Below, piece by piece: positions 43,718-53,024 of a stretch of 64,000 bases of DNA. Every line of letters starts with the position of its first letter. Position 1 is the stretch's first letter. Origin of the DNA: Collinsella sp. An307. GTDB lineage: Bacteria; Actinomycetota; Coriobacteriia; Coriobacteriales; Coriobacteriaceae. The position numbers and the translations under genes are program-made. Location of the stretch: contig NZ_NFIP01000006.1 in assembly GCF_002161805.1 (NCBI RefSeq), positions 62,001-126,000 on the forward strand. The letters run 5' to 3'. Under the pieces are notes generated by a model. It was not told the DNA's origin and did not search any database. It worked only from the letters and a program-made list of their open reading frames with translations.

Positions 43718-45628
43718 CTACTCCACCGTCACGCTCTTGGCGAGGTTGCGCGGTTGGTCCACGTCGCAGCCGCGCATAAGCGCGACCTCGCGGGCGAGCA
43801 GCTGGAGCGGCACCGTTGCCGTGATGGCAGAAAACGCGTCGCGCACGGGCGGGATGTAGATGACATGGTCCGCTATCCGCGCAATGTCCTCGTCCCCCTC
43901 GGTCGCCACAACCACGATCTTGGCCCCGCGCGCCTCGCACTCCTTAAGGTTGGAGACGGTCTTGTCGTACACGGGGCTCTTGGTGGCAATGGCAATAACC
44001 GGGAACCCCGGGTCGATAAGGGCGATGGGCCCGTGCTTCATCTCACCGGCGGCGTACGCCTCAGCGTGCAGGTAGCTGATCTCCTTCAGCTTGAGGGCGC
44101 CCTCGTTGGCGATGGCGGCGCCCATGCCGCGCCCCACAAAGAGCGCCGAGTGCGCGTCTTTGCAGGCAAGCGCGGCCTCGTGAATCGCGTCTTTTTGCGT
44201 GTCGAGAATCCACTGGATCTGCTCGGCCGTGTCACCCAGCTCGCGGAAGAGCATGCGCACCTGGCCCACCGTAAGGCGGTACTTTACCTGCGCCAACAGC
44301 AGCGCCAGCAATGTGAGCGACACCACCTGTCCAATGAAACTCTTGGTGGAGGCAACCGCAATCTCTTTGTTGGCCTTAGTGTAGATGACGCCGTCGCTCT
44401 CGCGCGCCACGGGGCTCCCCACCACGTTGGTGATGCCAAAGACCTTGGCGCCCTTGATGCGCGCGTCGCGGATGGCGGCGAGGGTGTCGGCCGTCTCGCC
44501 AGACTGGGACACCGCGACTACCAGCGTAGAGGGGGTGATGATGGGGTTGCGATAGCGGAACTCGCTCGCCGCCTCGACCTCGCAGGGGATGCGCGCCCAC
44601 ATCTCGATAAGGTTTTTGGCGATAAGGCCGGCGTGGTAGCTCGTACCGCATGCAATCACGTACACGCGGTCGATGAGGTTGAGTTCCTCGAGCGAAAGGC
44701 CCAGCTCGTCGATGGTGAGCTCGCCTCCCGTCATGCGGCCCACGAGGGTGTCGCGCACCACGCGCGGCTGCTCGCAGATCTCCTTCAGCATGAAATCGGG
44801 GTAACCGCCCTTTTCCGCCATGTCGATATCCCAGTCGATGTGGGTGACGGCGGGCTCGATGGGTGCGCCCTCGGTGTCGGTGTAGGTGATGCCCTCGGGG
44901 GCGAGGCGCGCAAACTGCCCGTCTTCCAGCACCACCACGTCGCGCGTGGCGTCGATGAGCGCAATCACGTCCGAGGCAACGTAGCTGCCGCGCGCACCGC
45001 GGCCGATGACGATGGGACTGTCCTTGCGGGCGACGGCGATCACACCGGGCTCGTCCGCACACACAACGGCAAGACCGTAGGCGCCGACCACGTGCGTGCA
45101 CGCCTCGCGCACAGCCGCCATAAGGTCGTGGCAGCCCGGGGCAGCGGACGCGCCCGGCGCTGTGCCCGCGGCGGGGTCGGAGGGCGACCCGACCGGCCAA
45201 CCGTAGTAGGCCTCCTCAATAAGGTGCGCAAAGACCTCGGTATCGGTATCGCTGGTAAAGGTGTGGCCGCGTTGGCCGAGCTCCTCGCGCAGCTCGGCAA
45301 AGTTCTCGATAATGCCGTTGTGCACGATGGCGATGCGCCCGTTGCAGCTCGTATGCGGATGCGCGTTTTCCTTACTCGGACGGCCGTGCGTGGCCCAGCG
45401 CGTGTGGCCGATGCCGCAGGTCGCGGCCGCGTCCCTGTTGGCGAGCGCCTCCTCAAGACCAGCGACCTTGCCCACTCGGCGGATCACGTCGATGTGCGCG
45501 GCACCACCCGCAGCATCCTCCAGCGCCACGCCCGCCGAGTCGTACCCGCGGTACTCAAGCCGCTTGAGGCCGTTGATAAGGATATCTTTTGCCAGCTCAT
45601 CACCGGTGTAACCCACGATGCCGCACAT
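43718..45628 (-). CDS. glmS: Glutamine--fructose-6-phosphate aminotransferase (isomerizing)
   Basis: A 636-aa enzyme making glucosamine-6-phosphate. The N-terminal glutaminase begins with catalytic Cys2 (MCGIVGYTG) and contains HTRWATHGRPSKENAHPH. Two SIS domains follow (ACGTSYHAGLIAKN, VSQSGETADT, LFVGRGMG), and the end is KSVTVE as in all GlmS. A ~20-residue Pro/Ala/Gly-rich insert (after EEAYYGW, near residue 145) is lineage specific. No glmS ribozyme is visible in the 5' leader. Divergent from a LacI-type regulator. Confidence 0.96.
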   Translation of the reverse strand: MCGIVGYTGDELAKDILINGLKRLEYRGYDSAGVALEDAAGGAAHIDVIRRVGKVAGLEEALANRDAAATCGIGHTRWATHGRPSKENAHPHTSCNGRIAIVHNGIIENFAELREELGQRGHTFTSDTDTEVFAHLIEEAYYGWPVGSPSDPAAGTAPGASAAPGCHDLMAAVREACTHVVGAYGLAVVCADEPGVIAVARKDSPIVIGRGARGSYVASDVIALIDATRDVVVLEDGQFARLAPEGITYTDTEGAPIEPAVTHIDWDIDMAEKGGYPDFMLKEICEQPRVVRDTLVGRMTGGELTIDELGLSLEELNLIDRVYVIACGTSYHAGLIAKNLIEMWARIPCEVEAASEFRYRNPIITPSTLVVAVSQSGETADTLAAIRDARIKGAKVFGITNVVGSPVARESDGVIYTKANKEIAVASTKSFIGQVVSLTLLALLLAQVKYRLTVGQVRMLFRELGDTAEQIQWILDTQKDAIHEAALACKDAHSALFVGRGMGAAIANEGALKLKEISYLHAEAYAAGEMKHGPIALIDPGFPVIAIATKSPVYDKTVSNLKECEARGAKIVVVATEGDEDIARIADHVIYIPPVRDAFSAITATVPLQLLAREVALMRGCDVDQPRNLAKSVTVE

Positions 45629-45706
45629 AATCGCTCCCTCGCTTGCGCGCAGACGGATATGCGGACCATTCTAGGAGCGACCCCACGCGCGCCGGCGCAC
45701 AACCAG

Positions 45707-45732
45707 ACTGGTAACAATAATAACATACCAGT
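45707..45732. promoter_or_regulatory. Inverted repeat between glmS and lacI-type gene
   Basis: ACTGGTA / TACCAGT (45707-45713, 45726-45732) with a 12-nt A/T-rich spacer, 79 bp upstream of the glmS start. TGGT/ACCA half-sites recall those of amino-sugar regulators, but no such regulator is in the window. Operator status is speculative. Confidence 0.4.
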
Positions 45733-45758
45733 TTGACACACGTGAAACATCGTCCTTG

Positions 45759-45788
45759 TTGCTGAAACGCTTCAATTGTTGCTATGCT
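45759..45788 (+). promoter_or_regulatory. Promoter and LacI-type operator of the lacI-family gene
   Basis: -35 TTGCTG (45759-45764), 18-bp spacer and -10 TATGCT (45783-45788). Inside the spacer lies TGAAACGCTTCA (45763-45774), a palindrome-like site with the central CG typical of LacI/GalR operators. Autoregulation is likely. Confidence 0.55.
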
Positions 45789-45823
45789 GAGGCCAGCTGA
45801 CCGCCCGCACGCAAGGAGAAACC

Positions 45824-46996
45824 ATGGCCAAGGTGAGAATCGTCGACGTCGCCCGCGAAGCCGGAGTCTCACTCGGCACGGTCTCCAACGCGCTCAACCA
45901 CCCCGAGAAGGTGCGGCCCGACACGCGCCGTCTCATCCAGGAGGCGATCGACCGGCTCGGCTACACCCCCAACCAAAGCGCGCGCATGCTCGCGGGCGGG
46001 CGCAACGCAACCATCGGCCTCGTGCTGCCGCGCCTCAACCACGGCCCCAGCCTGCAGATTGCCAACGGCGCGCACACCGAGGCGCGCCGCCACGGCTTTG
46101 ACCTGCTGATTGCCAACGCCGACGGCGACTCCGCGCTCGAGAAACACTACAACCGGTTTTTCATTGGCAGCCAGGTGTCGGGCGTGCTCATCAACCCGGT
46201 TGAGACCTCGCACTGGCACCCCTGCCCCACGCTTCCCGTGCCCGTGGTCTACCTGGGCATCCACAGCGCGGAGCCGGGCCTCTACGTTACGGCCGACCAC
46301 CGCGCGCAGGGGCGCATTGTCGCTGCGCACCTGGTGGCGCAAGGCGCCCGGCGCGTGTGCATCATCGGCCACGCGGACAACCAGTCGATGCAGCTGCGTC
46401 TTGAGGGCGCACTCAACACGTTTGCCGCGACGCCCGATATTGCGGTCGAGGTGATTGACGCGGGCGAGGGCGGTGTCTCGGGCGATGGCTACACGCTGGG
46501 CGCCCAGCTCATGCGGCGCGACGAGGCCAGCCGCCCGGACGCGGTGCTGGGTCTGAGCGACGTGCTTGCCGCCGGCGCCATCGCAGGCGTGATGTCGCTT
46601 GGGCTCAACGTGCCGGACGACGTGATGGTCGCCGGCTGCGGCGGCAACCCGCTCGCCTGGTGCGGTGCGGTGCCGCTCACCACGAGCGCGCCCACCGGCT
46701 ACGAGGTCGGGCGCAAAGGCGTGCAGCTGCTGCTTGAGGCCATCGAGCAACAGCGGGCGGACGAGGAAGCGCGCGCACGGCTCGCGCGCGGCGGTACCGC
46801 GGGTACCTGGGCCGCCCAAAGCGGGCGAGCGGCCGAGCCCCTCGCCCATGAACGCCCCGCAGAGCCCCTCACCCATTGGGAGCTCGTGCGACCGTTTTTG
46901 CTCGCGCGCGAGAGCACGGGCGGGCACGCCACCTCGATTGTGCCGGGCGCGCACACCGTGCCAATCCCCGAGCTCAACCTCGGCGTCTACCTGTAA
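45824..46996 (+). CDS. LacI-family transcriptional regulator
   Basis: A 390-aa regulator. The N-terminal HTH (IVDVAREAGVSLGTVSNALNHPEKV) is followed by the hinge helix (NQSARMLAGGR) and a periplasmic-binding-protein-like domain (~60-310). The C-terminal ~80 residues beyond the usual end are Ala/Arg-rich and then finish with PELNLGVYL, so the effector domain seems to contain a low-complexity insert near residue 305-350. ATG 45824 has AAGGAG upstream. It is divergent from glmS; whether it controls glmS or a sugar locus elsewhere cannot be told. Confidence 0.92.
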   Translation: MAKVRIVDVAREAGVSLGTVSNALNHPEKVRPDTRRLIQEAIDRLGYTPNQSARMLAGGRNATIGLVLPRLNHGPSLQIANGAHTEARRHGFDLLIANADGDSALEKHYNRFFIGSQVSGVLINPVETSHWHPCPTLPVPVVYLGIHSAEPGLYVTADHRAQGRIVAAHLVAQGARRVCIIGHADNQSMQLRLEGALNTFAATPDIAVEVIDAGEGGVSGDGYTLGAQLMRRDEASRPDAVLGLSDVLAAGAIAGVMSLGLNVPDDVMVAGCGGNPLAWCGAVPLTTSAPTGYEVGRKGVQLLLEAIEQQRADEEARARLARGGTAGTWAAQSGRAAEPLAHERPAEPLTHWELVRPFLLARESTGGHATSIVPGAHTVPIPELNLGVYL

Positions 46997-47083
46997 CTTC
47001 GACACCTAGGGCGGGAGCGGCGCCCCGTGAGCGCCAACGGCACACGCCTCGCGCCGCGCAACGCAGCACGCTACCCCACTCGC

Positions 47084-48409
47084 CTAGATGTGACCCTGCT
47101 CCTCGGGATCAAAGTCCACGCCCTCGTCCGCACTCGTCGCATCAAACGACGCATCGAACGCATCGTCCAGATCGGTGCCGAGCGGGTCGATGTCAATCTC
47201 GTGCAGCTCTTCCTCAAGCGACGCCTCGTTGCGCGTCGCACGCAGGCGGTCCGCCTGCGCAACCGACATGACGCGCGTGTTGGAGATGACGCCGTTTAGC
47301 ATCACAAACGGCCGCTTAAAGGCAGAATGAATCGCGCGCACGGCAACGGTAACGAGCCATACGCCGTAGGCGCTCATAAGCACGATGGTGATGCCCTCGG
47401 CGCCGATCGAGACCTCGTCACCAAGCAGCATAAGCGGGCTCGAGGACGACGGAAAGAGCGTCGCCACCCACGTGGGCAGCAGCAAAAACGCCCAAAAGAG
47501 CAAGCCGTAGCGCACCACGTACGACCACCAGCGCGCGCTCGAACCGTCCGGGCGCACCACGCGCAGGCGCACGATCGCGTGACCCACGGTCTGGCCGCGT
47601 GTGACGATGGGAACGAGCATAAAGGTAATGCCGGTTGCCGCCATAAGGAGGCCGATGTGGCCGGGCGCGGTATCGTCCGCCCCGGGGAAGGCAAACCGCA
47701 GCACCGCAAGCACGAGCGCGCAGACCACCATATCGATCACAAACGCCACAAGGCGGCGCGAGAACGAGGTGTGCGCGGCGCCGCGCTCGAGGGCGCGCTC
47801 CTCCACCTCGTCGATACTCGGCAGGAAGTGGCAAAGCGGAATCGCCACAAGAGAGCCCAGCACGGTGCCCGTCGTGTTGGTGATGAGGTCGTCCACATCA
47901 AACAGGCGATACGGATGCGCGTACAGACCAAAAAGGCCCGTCACCTGCGAGATCTCAAAAAAGAGCGAAAGCCCAAAGCCCGCAAGCAGCGCCTGCCACC
48001 ACGGCCGGTCAAACAGGTAGCGCAAGTACACGCCAAACGGCAGCGTGAGCAGCACGTTAAAGAGCGTGGTGTAGACCGTTGGGTTCTTGAGGAAGGCGAG
48101 CCACGACGCCGGCGAGGTGACGTCCAGCCGCACGAGCGCCGGCGCCATGATGTCGAGCGCGTAGAAGGGGTTGAGCTGCGGGTGCGCGGCGTTGGCGTAA
48201 AACGCGGTGCGGTCCGCCGGCAGCGGCAAGATCACCATAAAGTACGCGCAGATGAGGTAGAAGATGAGCGAAAAGACGAGAAACGTCTTCCAGACCGAGA
48301 TGCTGCCAAAACGGCGGTACTGGTAGATGGCGTAAGGCAGCGAGAGGACAGCAGCGATAAGTGGAAAGAGCAGCGCCGCCACCACAACGTTGTTGGCGTA
48401 CGAACTCAC
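47084..48409 (-). CDS. VanZ-RDD fusion membrane protein
   Basis: A 441-aa membrane protein. Residues ~1-200 are a VanZ-like domain (helices with FNVLLTLPFGVYLRYLF, FEISQVTGLF and YRLFDVDDLITNTTGTVLG, the VanZ signature). Residues ~220-370 are an RDD domain (SRRLVAFVIDMVVC, RGQTVGHAIVRLRVVRPDG). The last ~60 residues form an acidic cytoplasmic tail. GTG 48409 has GAGGG upstream and lies 3 bp after the HAD gene stop, so the two are coupled. VanZ proteins relate to glycopeptide tolerance, but such fusions are widespread in Actinobacteria and Firmicutes without a known function. Confidence 0.87.
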   Translation of the reverse strand: MSSYANNVVVAALLFPLIAAVLSLPYAIYQYRRFGSISVWKTFLVFSLIFYLICAYFMVILPLPADRTAFYANAAHPQLNPFYALDIMAPALVRLDVTSPASWLAFLKNPTVYTTLFNVLLTLPFGVYLRYLFDRPWWQALLAGFGLSLFFEISQVTGLFGLYAHPYRLFDVDDLITNTTGTVLGSLVAIPLCHFLPSIDEVEERALERGAAHTSFSRRLVAFVIDMVVCALVLAVLRFAFPGADDTAPGHIGLLMAATGITFMLVPIVTRGQTVGHAIVRLRVVRPDGSSARWWSYVVRYGLLFWAFLLLPTWVATLFPSSSSPLMLLGDEVSIGAEGITIVLMSAYGVWLVTVAVRAIHSAFKRPFVMLNGVISNTRVMSVAQADRLRATRNEASLEEELHEIDIDPLGTDLDDAFDASFDATSADEGVDFDPEEQGHI

Positions 48410-48412
48410 CGG

Positions 48413-49069
48413 TTACGCCCTCGCAATCGCCGCCGGGAGGTCGGCGAGGGTGCTGAGCACCTCGTGCGTCATGGCCTCGATCTCGGGCGTGGGGGCAATA
48501 ATGTCGGGCACAAGGTAGACCTGCATGCCCGCGGCGTGACCTGCGCGGACGCCGTTGGGCGAGTCCTCGATCACGGCCGCGCGCGCCGGTTCGACACCGA
48601 GCTTCTCGGCCGCAAGCAGGAAAATGTCTGGCGCCGGCTTGCCGTTTTCAACCTCGGTACCAGCGGTAATGGCGTCAAAGTAGTCGAGCATACCGGCGCG
48701 CGAGAGGTTGATCTCAATCATCTCGCGGCCCGAGGAGGACGCCACCGCAAGGCGATACCCCTCCGCCTTGAGGGCGCGCAGCGCGTCGAGAGCGCTGGGC
48801 TTGGCCTCAAGCTCCGTCTCGGCAAGCTCGCGGCGCTTTTGCCAGTGCAGGTCAAACACGCGGCGGGCGAGGTCCGCGTCACCAATCGCATCGGTCAGCA
48901 TGGCGAGCACCGCCGGTTCGTTGTGGCCAACAAAGCTCACGGCGAGCTCGCGCGGCACATCGGCACCGAGCTCCGCCGCAGCGAGGTCCCACCCCTTGAA
49001 CCCAAGGCGCTCGGTATCGACGAGCGTACCGTCCATATCAAAAATGATGGCGTCAAAGGCACGTGCCAT
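48413..49069 (-). CDS. HAD-superfamily hydrolase, beta-phosphoglucomutase-like
   Basis: A 218-aa HAD subfamily IA phosphatase. Motif I DMDGTLVDTE (nucleophile and acid Asp), motif II VASSSG, motif III Lys in NGKPAPDIF and motif IV VIEDSPNGVRAG are all intact. The cap is a small helical one, as in beta-phosphoglucomutase and 2-deoxyglucose-6-P phosphatase. Its substrate is a sugar phosphate or related ester; nothing nearby fixes it. ATG 49069 has AAAGGAC 6 nt upstream. Confidence 0.9.
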   Translation of the reverse strand: MARAFDAIIFDMDGTLVDTERLGFKGWDLAAAELGADVPRELAVSFVGHNEPAVLAMLTDAIGDADLARRVFDLHWQKRRELAETELEAKPSALDALRALKAEGYRLAVASSSGREMIEINLSRAGMLDYFDAITAGTEVENGKPAPDIFLLAAEKLGVEPARAAVIEDSPNGVRAGHAAGMQVYLVPDIIAPTPEIEAMTHEVLSTLADLPAAIARA

Positions 49070-49209
49070 GACAAGTCCTTTCTCACAAGCGCGCAGGCGC
49101 AGGCCCGTTTGACTCAACGGCGGGCAACATGGGTATTGTGCCAGAATGGACGCGTGGGCGCGCCCCGCTCAACGCATCTGCGACACACCGCCATCTTCCG
49201 GAGGACCCC

Positions 49210-50235
49210 GTGACCGATACACCTGCCGCCAAACGCGACGCGCACGCCGCCTCTTGCCCCGGCCCAGCCGCGACCTCCTTCGCGCCCGGCTCAAACGAGA
49301 CCGCGCACAAGCTCGAAGCCCTCGAAGCGTTGCTCCGCGACCTTGCACCTGTGGCGCTCGGCTTCTCGGGCGGGGTGGACAGCACGTTTCTCGCTGCGAT
49401 GTGCGCGCGTGCCATCCCCCAAAAGGCCCTGCTCGTGCACCTCAACTCGCCCTTTGTGGGTACCCCCGAGCGCGCCTCGCACGACGAGCTGGCGCACGCC
49501 TTTGGCCTGCCCACCATCTCCCTTGCGTTTGACCCCTTTGCAGACGAGGACATCGTTGCTAACGGGCCCGATCGCTGCTACCTCTGCAAGCGCGCGGGCT
49601 TTACCCGCATTACCGAGGCAGCGCGCGCGTGGGCTGCCGAGCAAGGCTTCGGCCCAAACACCATCTGCGTACTCGATGGCAGCAACGCCGACGACGCGGC
49701 CGCGACCGACCGCCCCGGCATGCGCGCACTCCGCGAGCTTGGCGTGCGCTCTCCTCTTATGGAGACCGGTTGGACCAAGGCCGAGGAGCGCGAGATGCTC
49801 CGCACCTGGGGTTACCGCACCTGGAACCTGCCTGCCGGCGCCTGCCTCGCCACGCGCGTTGTCACCGGCGAGCGCCTGACTCCGCAGAAAGTCGCGGCGG
49901 CGCGCGCTTGCGAGGACTACCTCCACACCCTCGGCTGCACGCAGGTTCGCGCGCGCATCGCAGACGGCGAGCTCCATATCGAGGGCTCACCCGAAGACCT
50001 CGCCCGCATCTGCGCATCCAGCGAGGACGCTTCTGCCACGAGCAGCCAAGCACTAGCGGGCGCACGGTCGACAGACAGAGTGCCAGCGGCCGGGACAGCT
50101 GCCGGCGAGTCGGCGAGCAAACTCCAGCTCAGCCGCAACGTCCTCGCCCAACTCAACGCGCTTGCCAAGACAAACGGCATCGCCCGCATCGCGCCCGAGG
50201 CCCACCCCTACCGTCGCGGCAGTATGAACCGCTAG
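49210..50235 (+). CDS. larE: LarE-family ATP-dependent sulfur transferase
   Basis: A 341-aa PP-loop protein. GFSGGVDSTFLAAM (PP-loop at 51-64), RCYLCKRAGF, VLDGSNADD and a C-terminal Cys in LPAGACLATRV match LarE, which donates its own cysteine sulfur to build the nickel-pincer cofactor of lactate racemase. GTG 49210 is preferred (CGGAGGA upstream); the upstream in-frame ATG 49129 lacks one. The tail has an ~45-residue low-complexity insert (SSEDASATSS...). No larA, larB or larC gene is in the window, so it may serve another sulfur-transfer task. Confidence 0.88.
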   Translation: MTDTPAAKRDAHAASCPGPAATSFAPGSNETAHKLEALEALLRDLAPVALGFSGGVDSTFLAAMCARAIPQKALLVHLNSPFVGTPERASHDELAHAFGLPTISLAFDPFADEDIVANGPDRCYLCKRAGFTRITEAARAWAAEQGFGPNTICVLDGSNADDAAATDRPGMRALRELGVRSPLMETGWTKAEEREMLRTWGYRTWNLPAGACLATRVVTGERLTPQKVAAARACEDYLHTLGCTQVRARIADGELHIEGSPEDLARICASSEDASATSSQALAGARSTDRVPAAGTAAGESASKLQLSRNVLAQLNALAKTNGIARIAPEAHPYRRGSMNR

Positions 50236-50284
50236 CCTCTGCCAAACGCAAGACTCGCTCCGCCTTGCAGCGATAACCAACAGA

Positions 50285-50322
50285 AAGGACGCGCCGGTGC
50301 ATCACATCACCAGCGCGTCCTT
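50285..50322. terminator. Bidirectional terminator between larE and fusA-like gene
   Basis: Stem AAGGACGCGC / GCGCGTCCTT (50285-50294, 50313-50322), with an inner GGTG/CACC pairing, sits between converging genes. T-tracts are short on both sides. Confidence 0.6.
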
Positions 50323-50379
50323 GAACTACCTCTCAGATGACAGAGGGCCCTACCCCCGTATCGCCCTTTGCTGCGCCCG

Positions 50380-52449
50380 TTACTTGTTACCAGCGGCGCG
50401 AGCCTCCTGGTACTCCTTCACCAGACGCTCCTGCACGTCGTGCGGAACCTGCTCGTAACCGGCCGGCTCCATGGTGAAATCACCCGTGCCGCGTGTGAGC
50501 GAACGCAGGCGCGTGGCATAGTCGGTGAGCTCGGCGTAAGGCACGGTTGCCGTGACCACGGTGTCGCCGCGATCATTGGTGTCCATGCCGGTCACGCGGC
50601 CGCGCGAGGCCGAGACATCGCCCATCACGGCACCAGCGTAGCTCTCGGGGATCGTTACGGTGATGTTCTCCATAGGCTCGAGCACCACGGGGCTCGCCTC
50701 GGCGCAGGCCTTCTGCAGGCCAATGCGCGCCGCCGTGCGGAACGCCATCTCATTGGAGTCAACGGGGTGATACGAACCGTCGTAAACCGCCACGCGAATG
50801 CCCGTGAGCGGGAAGCCGGCAATGACGCCGCCCTTCATGGTCTCCTGAACGCCCTTGTCGACCGCGGGGATGAGTGCGCGCGGAATGTGGCCACCCACGA
50901 CCTCGTCTACAAACTCGTAGTCGCGGCCGTCGGTCAGCGGCTCGACGCGCAGGTAGCAATCGCCAAACTGGCCGGCACCGCCGGTCTGCTTCTTGTGACG
51001 ACCCTGAGCGCTTGCCACGCGGCGGATGGTCTCGCGATACGGAATCTTGATGGGCACGCTCTTGGCCACAACCTTGGTGCGCTCCTCCAGACGGTTGAGC
51101 AGCACGCTTACCTGCGCCTCGCCCACCGCAGAGATGATGGTCTGGCCCGTCTCTTCGTTGCGCTCGATCTTCATCGTTGGGTCGGCCTCGCAGGCGCGCT
51201 CGACAAAGGTGTAGAGCTTCTCCTCGTCGCCGCGGTTCTCCGCCTCAATGGCGATGCGGTACTGGCTGTTGGGGAACTGGAACGCAGCGGCCTCGACCTT
51301 GCCGGTGACCGAAAGCGTGTCGCCCGTGTCGGCAGCGATCTTGGTGGTGACAATGATGTCTCCCGCCTCGGCCTTGCCAACCTCGGTCATCTCGCGCCCA
51401 CACATCACGTAGAGGTGCGCCAGGCGCTCACCCTTGCGCGTGCGCGCGTTCACGAGCTCCACGCCCGGGGTGAGGGTGCCGGTAAGGACCTTCAAGAAGG
51501 AGATGCGGCCCTGCTGCGGGTCGTTCAGCGTCTTGAAGACAAAGGCCACCGGGCGCTCGTCATCGGAGCTAATCTTGAGCGTGTCGCCATCAACAAGCGG
51601 CATCTCGCCGTAGTCGGTCGGCGCCGGGAAGTAGGTGACGATGTCGTCCATGACGGAGTGGACACCGAGCTCCTTGGTGCAGGAGCCGACGAAGACCGGC
51701 ACGAAGAGGCGGCTCGCGATGGCCTTGCCGAGCAGTCCCTCGATCTCTTCCTGCGTGAGCGGCTCGCCCTCGAGGTACTTCTCCATGAGGTCGTCGTCCG
51801 CCTCGGCCACGAGCTCGCACAGGGTCTCGCGCGCCTCATCGGCCGCGGCCTTGTACTCGTCGGGAATGTCGAATTCCTCCTGCTTGGTGCCCTCGCAATG
51901 GCGGGCCTTCATGCGGACAATGTCGATAACGCCCTCAAAGTCCTCGCCCGTACCCCACGGCAGCGTAACGGCGCCCAGGCGCATGCCAAAGCGCTCGCGC
52001 AGAGTCGCCATGGTGGCGTCGTAGTCAGCGTTCTCTTTGTCAATGCGGTTGATAAAGACGGCGCGGGCCAGACGCAGGTCCTCGGCCGCATACCAAAGCT
52101 TGACCGTTGTGGGCTGCGGGCCCTCGGCGGCGTCGACCACAAAGAGCGCCGTCTCAGAAACGGCCATGGCCGCATACGCGTCGCCAATGAAATCGGGATA
52201 GCAGGGGGCGTCGAGGACGTTTAAGCGCGCGCCCTTCCAATCGATGGGGGCGATGGAGGTCGAGATGGAAACCCCGCGCTTAACCTCCTCGGAATCATAA
52301 TCGAGCGTGGGCTTGGTGCCCGCGTGGCCGCCCAAGCGGGCGGTTTTGCCTGAAAGGTGCAGCATCGCTTCTGCCAGGGAGGTCTTTCCTACTCCTCCCT
52401 GGCCAACCAAGACGACGTTCCTCACTTTGGCGGTCTCGGGCGCACCCAT
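50380..52449 (-). CDS. Elongation factor G-like protein (EF-G2/FusA2 type)
   Basis: A 689-aa translational GTPase paralogue. The P-loop is GQGGVGKTSLAEAML rather than AHIDAGKTT of canonical EF-G. G3 is altered to DAPCYPDF instead of DTPGHVDF, and G4 is NRIDKENADY (NKxD changed to NRID). Domains II-V follow with GGAGQFGDCYLRVEPL and SYAGAVMGDVSASRGRVTGMD (domain V). These changes match the actinobacterial EF-G-like group, which is not the main translocase and may act in recycling or stress. ATG 52449 has an ideal TAAGGAGG. Confidence 0.92.
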   Translation of the reverse strand: MGAPETAKVRNVVLVGQGGVGKTSLAEAMLHLSGKTARLGGHAGTKPTLDYDSEEVKRGVSISTSIAPIDWKGARLNVLDAPCYPDFIGDAYAAMAVSETALFVVDAAEGPQPTTVKLWYAAEDLRLARAVFINRIDKENADYDATMATLRERFGMRLGAVTLPWGTGEDFEGVIDIVRMKARHCEGTKQEEFDIPDEYKAAADEARETLCELVAEADDDLMEKYLEGEPLTQEEIEGLLGKAIASRLFVPVFVGSCTKELGVHSVMDDIVTYFPAPTDYGEMPLVDGDTLKISSDDERPVAFVFKTLNDPQQGRISFLKVLTGTLTPGVELVNARTRKGERLAHLYVMCGREMTEVGKAEAGDIIVTTKIAADTGDTLSVTGKVEAAAFQFPNSQYRIAIEAENRGDEEKLYTFVERACEADPTMKIERNEETGQTIISAVGEAQVSVLLNRLEERTKVVAKSVPIKIPYRETIRRVASAQGRHKKQTGGAGQFGDCYLRVEPLTDGRDYEFVDEVVGGHIPRALIPAVDKGVQETMKGGVIAGFPLTGIRVAVYDGSYHPVDSNEMAFRTAARIGLQKACAEASPVVLEPMENITVTIPESYAGAVMGDVSASRGRVTGMDTNDRGDTVVTATVPYAELTDYATRLRSLTRGTGDFTMEPAGYEQVPHDVQERLVKEYQEARAAGNK

Positions 52450-52894
52450 GGCAACCTCCTTAGGTTGGGCGCACGGCGCGATTGCCAAAGGTGGGAGCGC
52501 TTCTGGGATGCGGTCCGGTTATCGGGTCCGCGCGCCGTGCGCGCACGAACACATACGTTACCGTTGACCCTACCCCGCACAGGCGCCCCTCATGCCCGCG
52601 TTTCGCCGAGCGCGGCAGGTGCACCCGGTGAGCGGGGCGGCTCACACCCCTCCCGCCTTGCATGGCCTTCATTTGTGGCAAAGAGACGATTATCGCTAGA
52701 ATGCACAACAACAGAGGCGGGGGTAGCCACCGCAAGGTCGACGTAAAGCCCCCGTCCGCCTTCCCAGCCCCTACTCCCATCAACAACTTCATCAGCATAG
52801 AGAACGAGCAATAGACCGATGCTGGCTGCGTCATATTCAATGCAAGTCACACTTCCAGTCTATTCTGCGCTCACATCACCAAGGAAGGCCCGCT

Positions 52895-52923
52895 CTTTGG
52901 GGTCACAATCTGTGACCCCAAAG
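52895..52923. repeat. Perfect 13-bp palindromic hairpin
   Basis: CTTTGGGGTCACA / TGTGACCCCAAAG with a 3-nt loop (ATC). It is not followed by a T-tract in either direction and is not linked to a gene, so operator, terminator or repeat cannot be told apart. Confidence 0.65.
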
Positions 52924-53024
52924 ACATCGCCAGCAAAGCCACAGAGAGAAGCTGGCTGCAAGATCAACTCCAAGCGCCCCAATCTAGTTTAAGCACGCCG
53001 TTGCAATGCCAAAATCAAGAGGAC

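Noticed and set aside
45629-45760. glmS ribozyme in the glmS leader.
   Set aside because: The leader is short and shows none of the conserved core; glmS here begins soon after its promoter.
52460-52840. 126-codon minus-strand frame beyond the EF-G-like gene start.
   Set aside because: No ribosome site, no family resemblance, and it spans the promoter of the EF-G-like gene.
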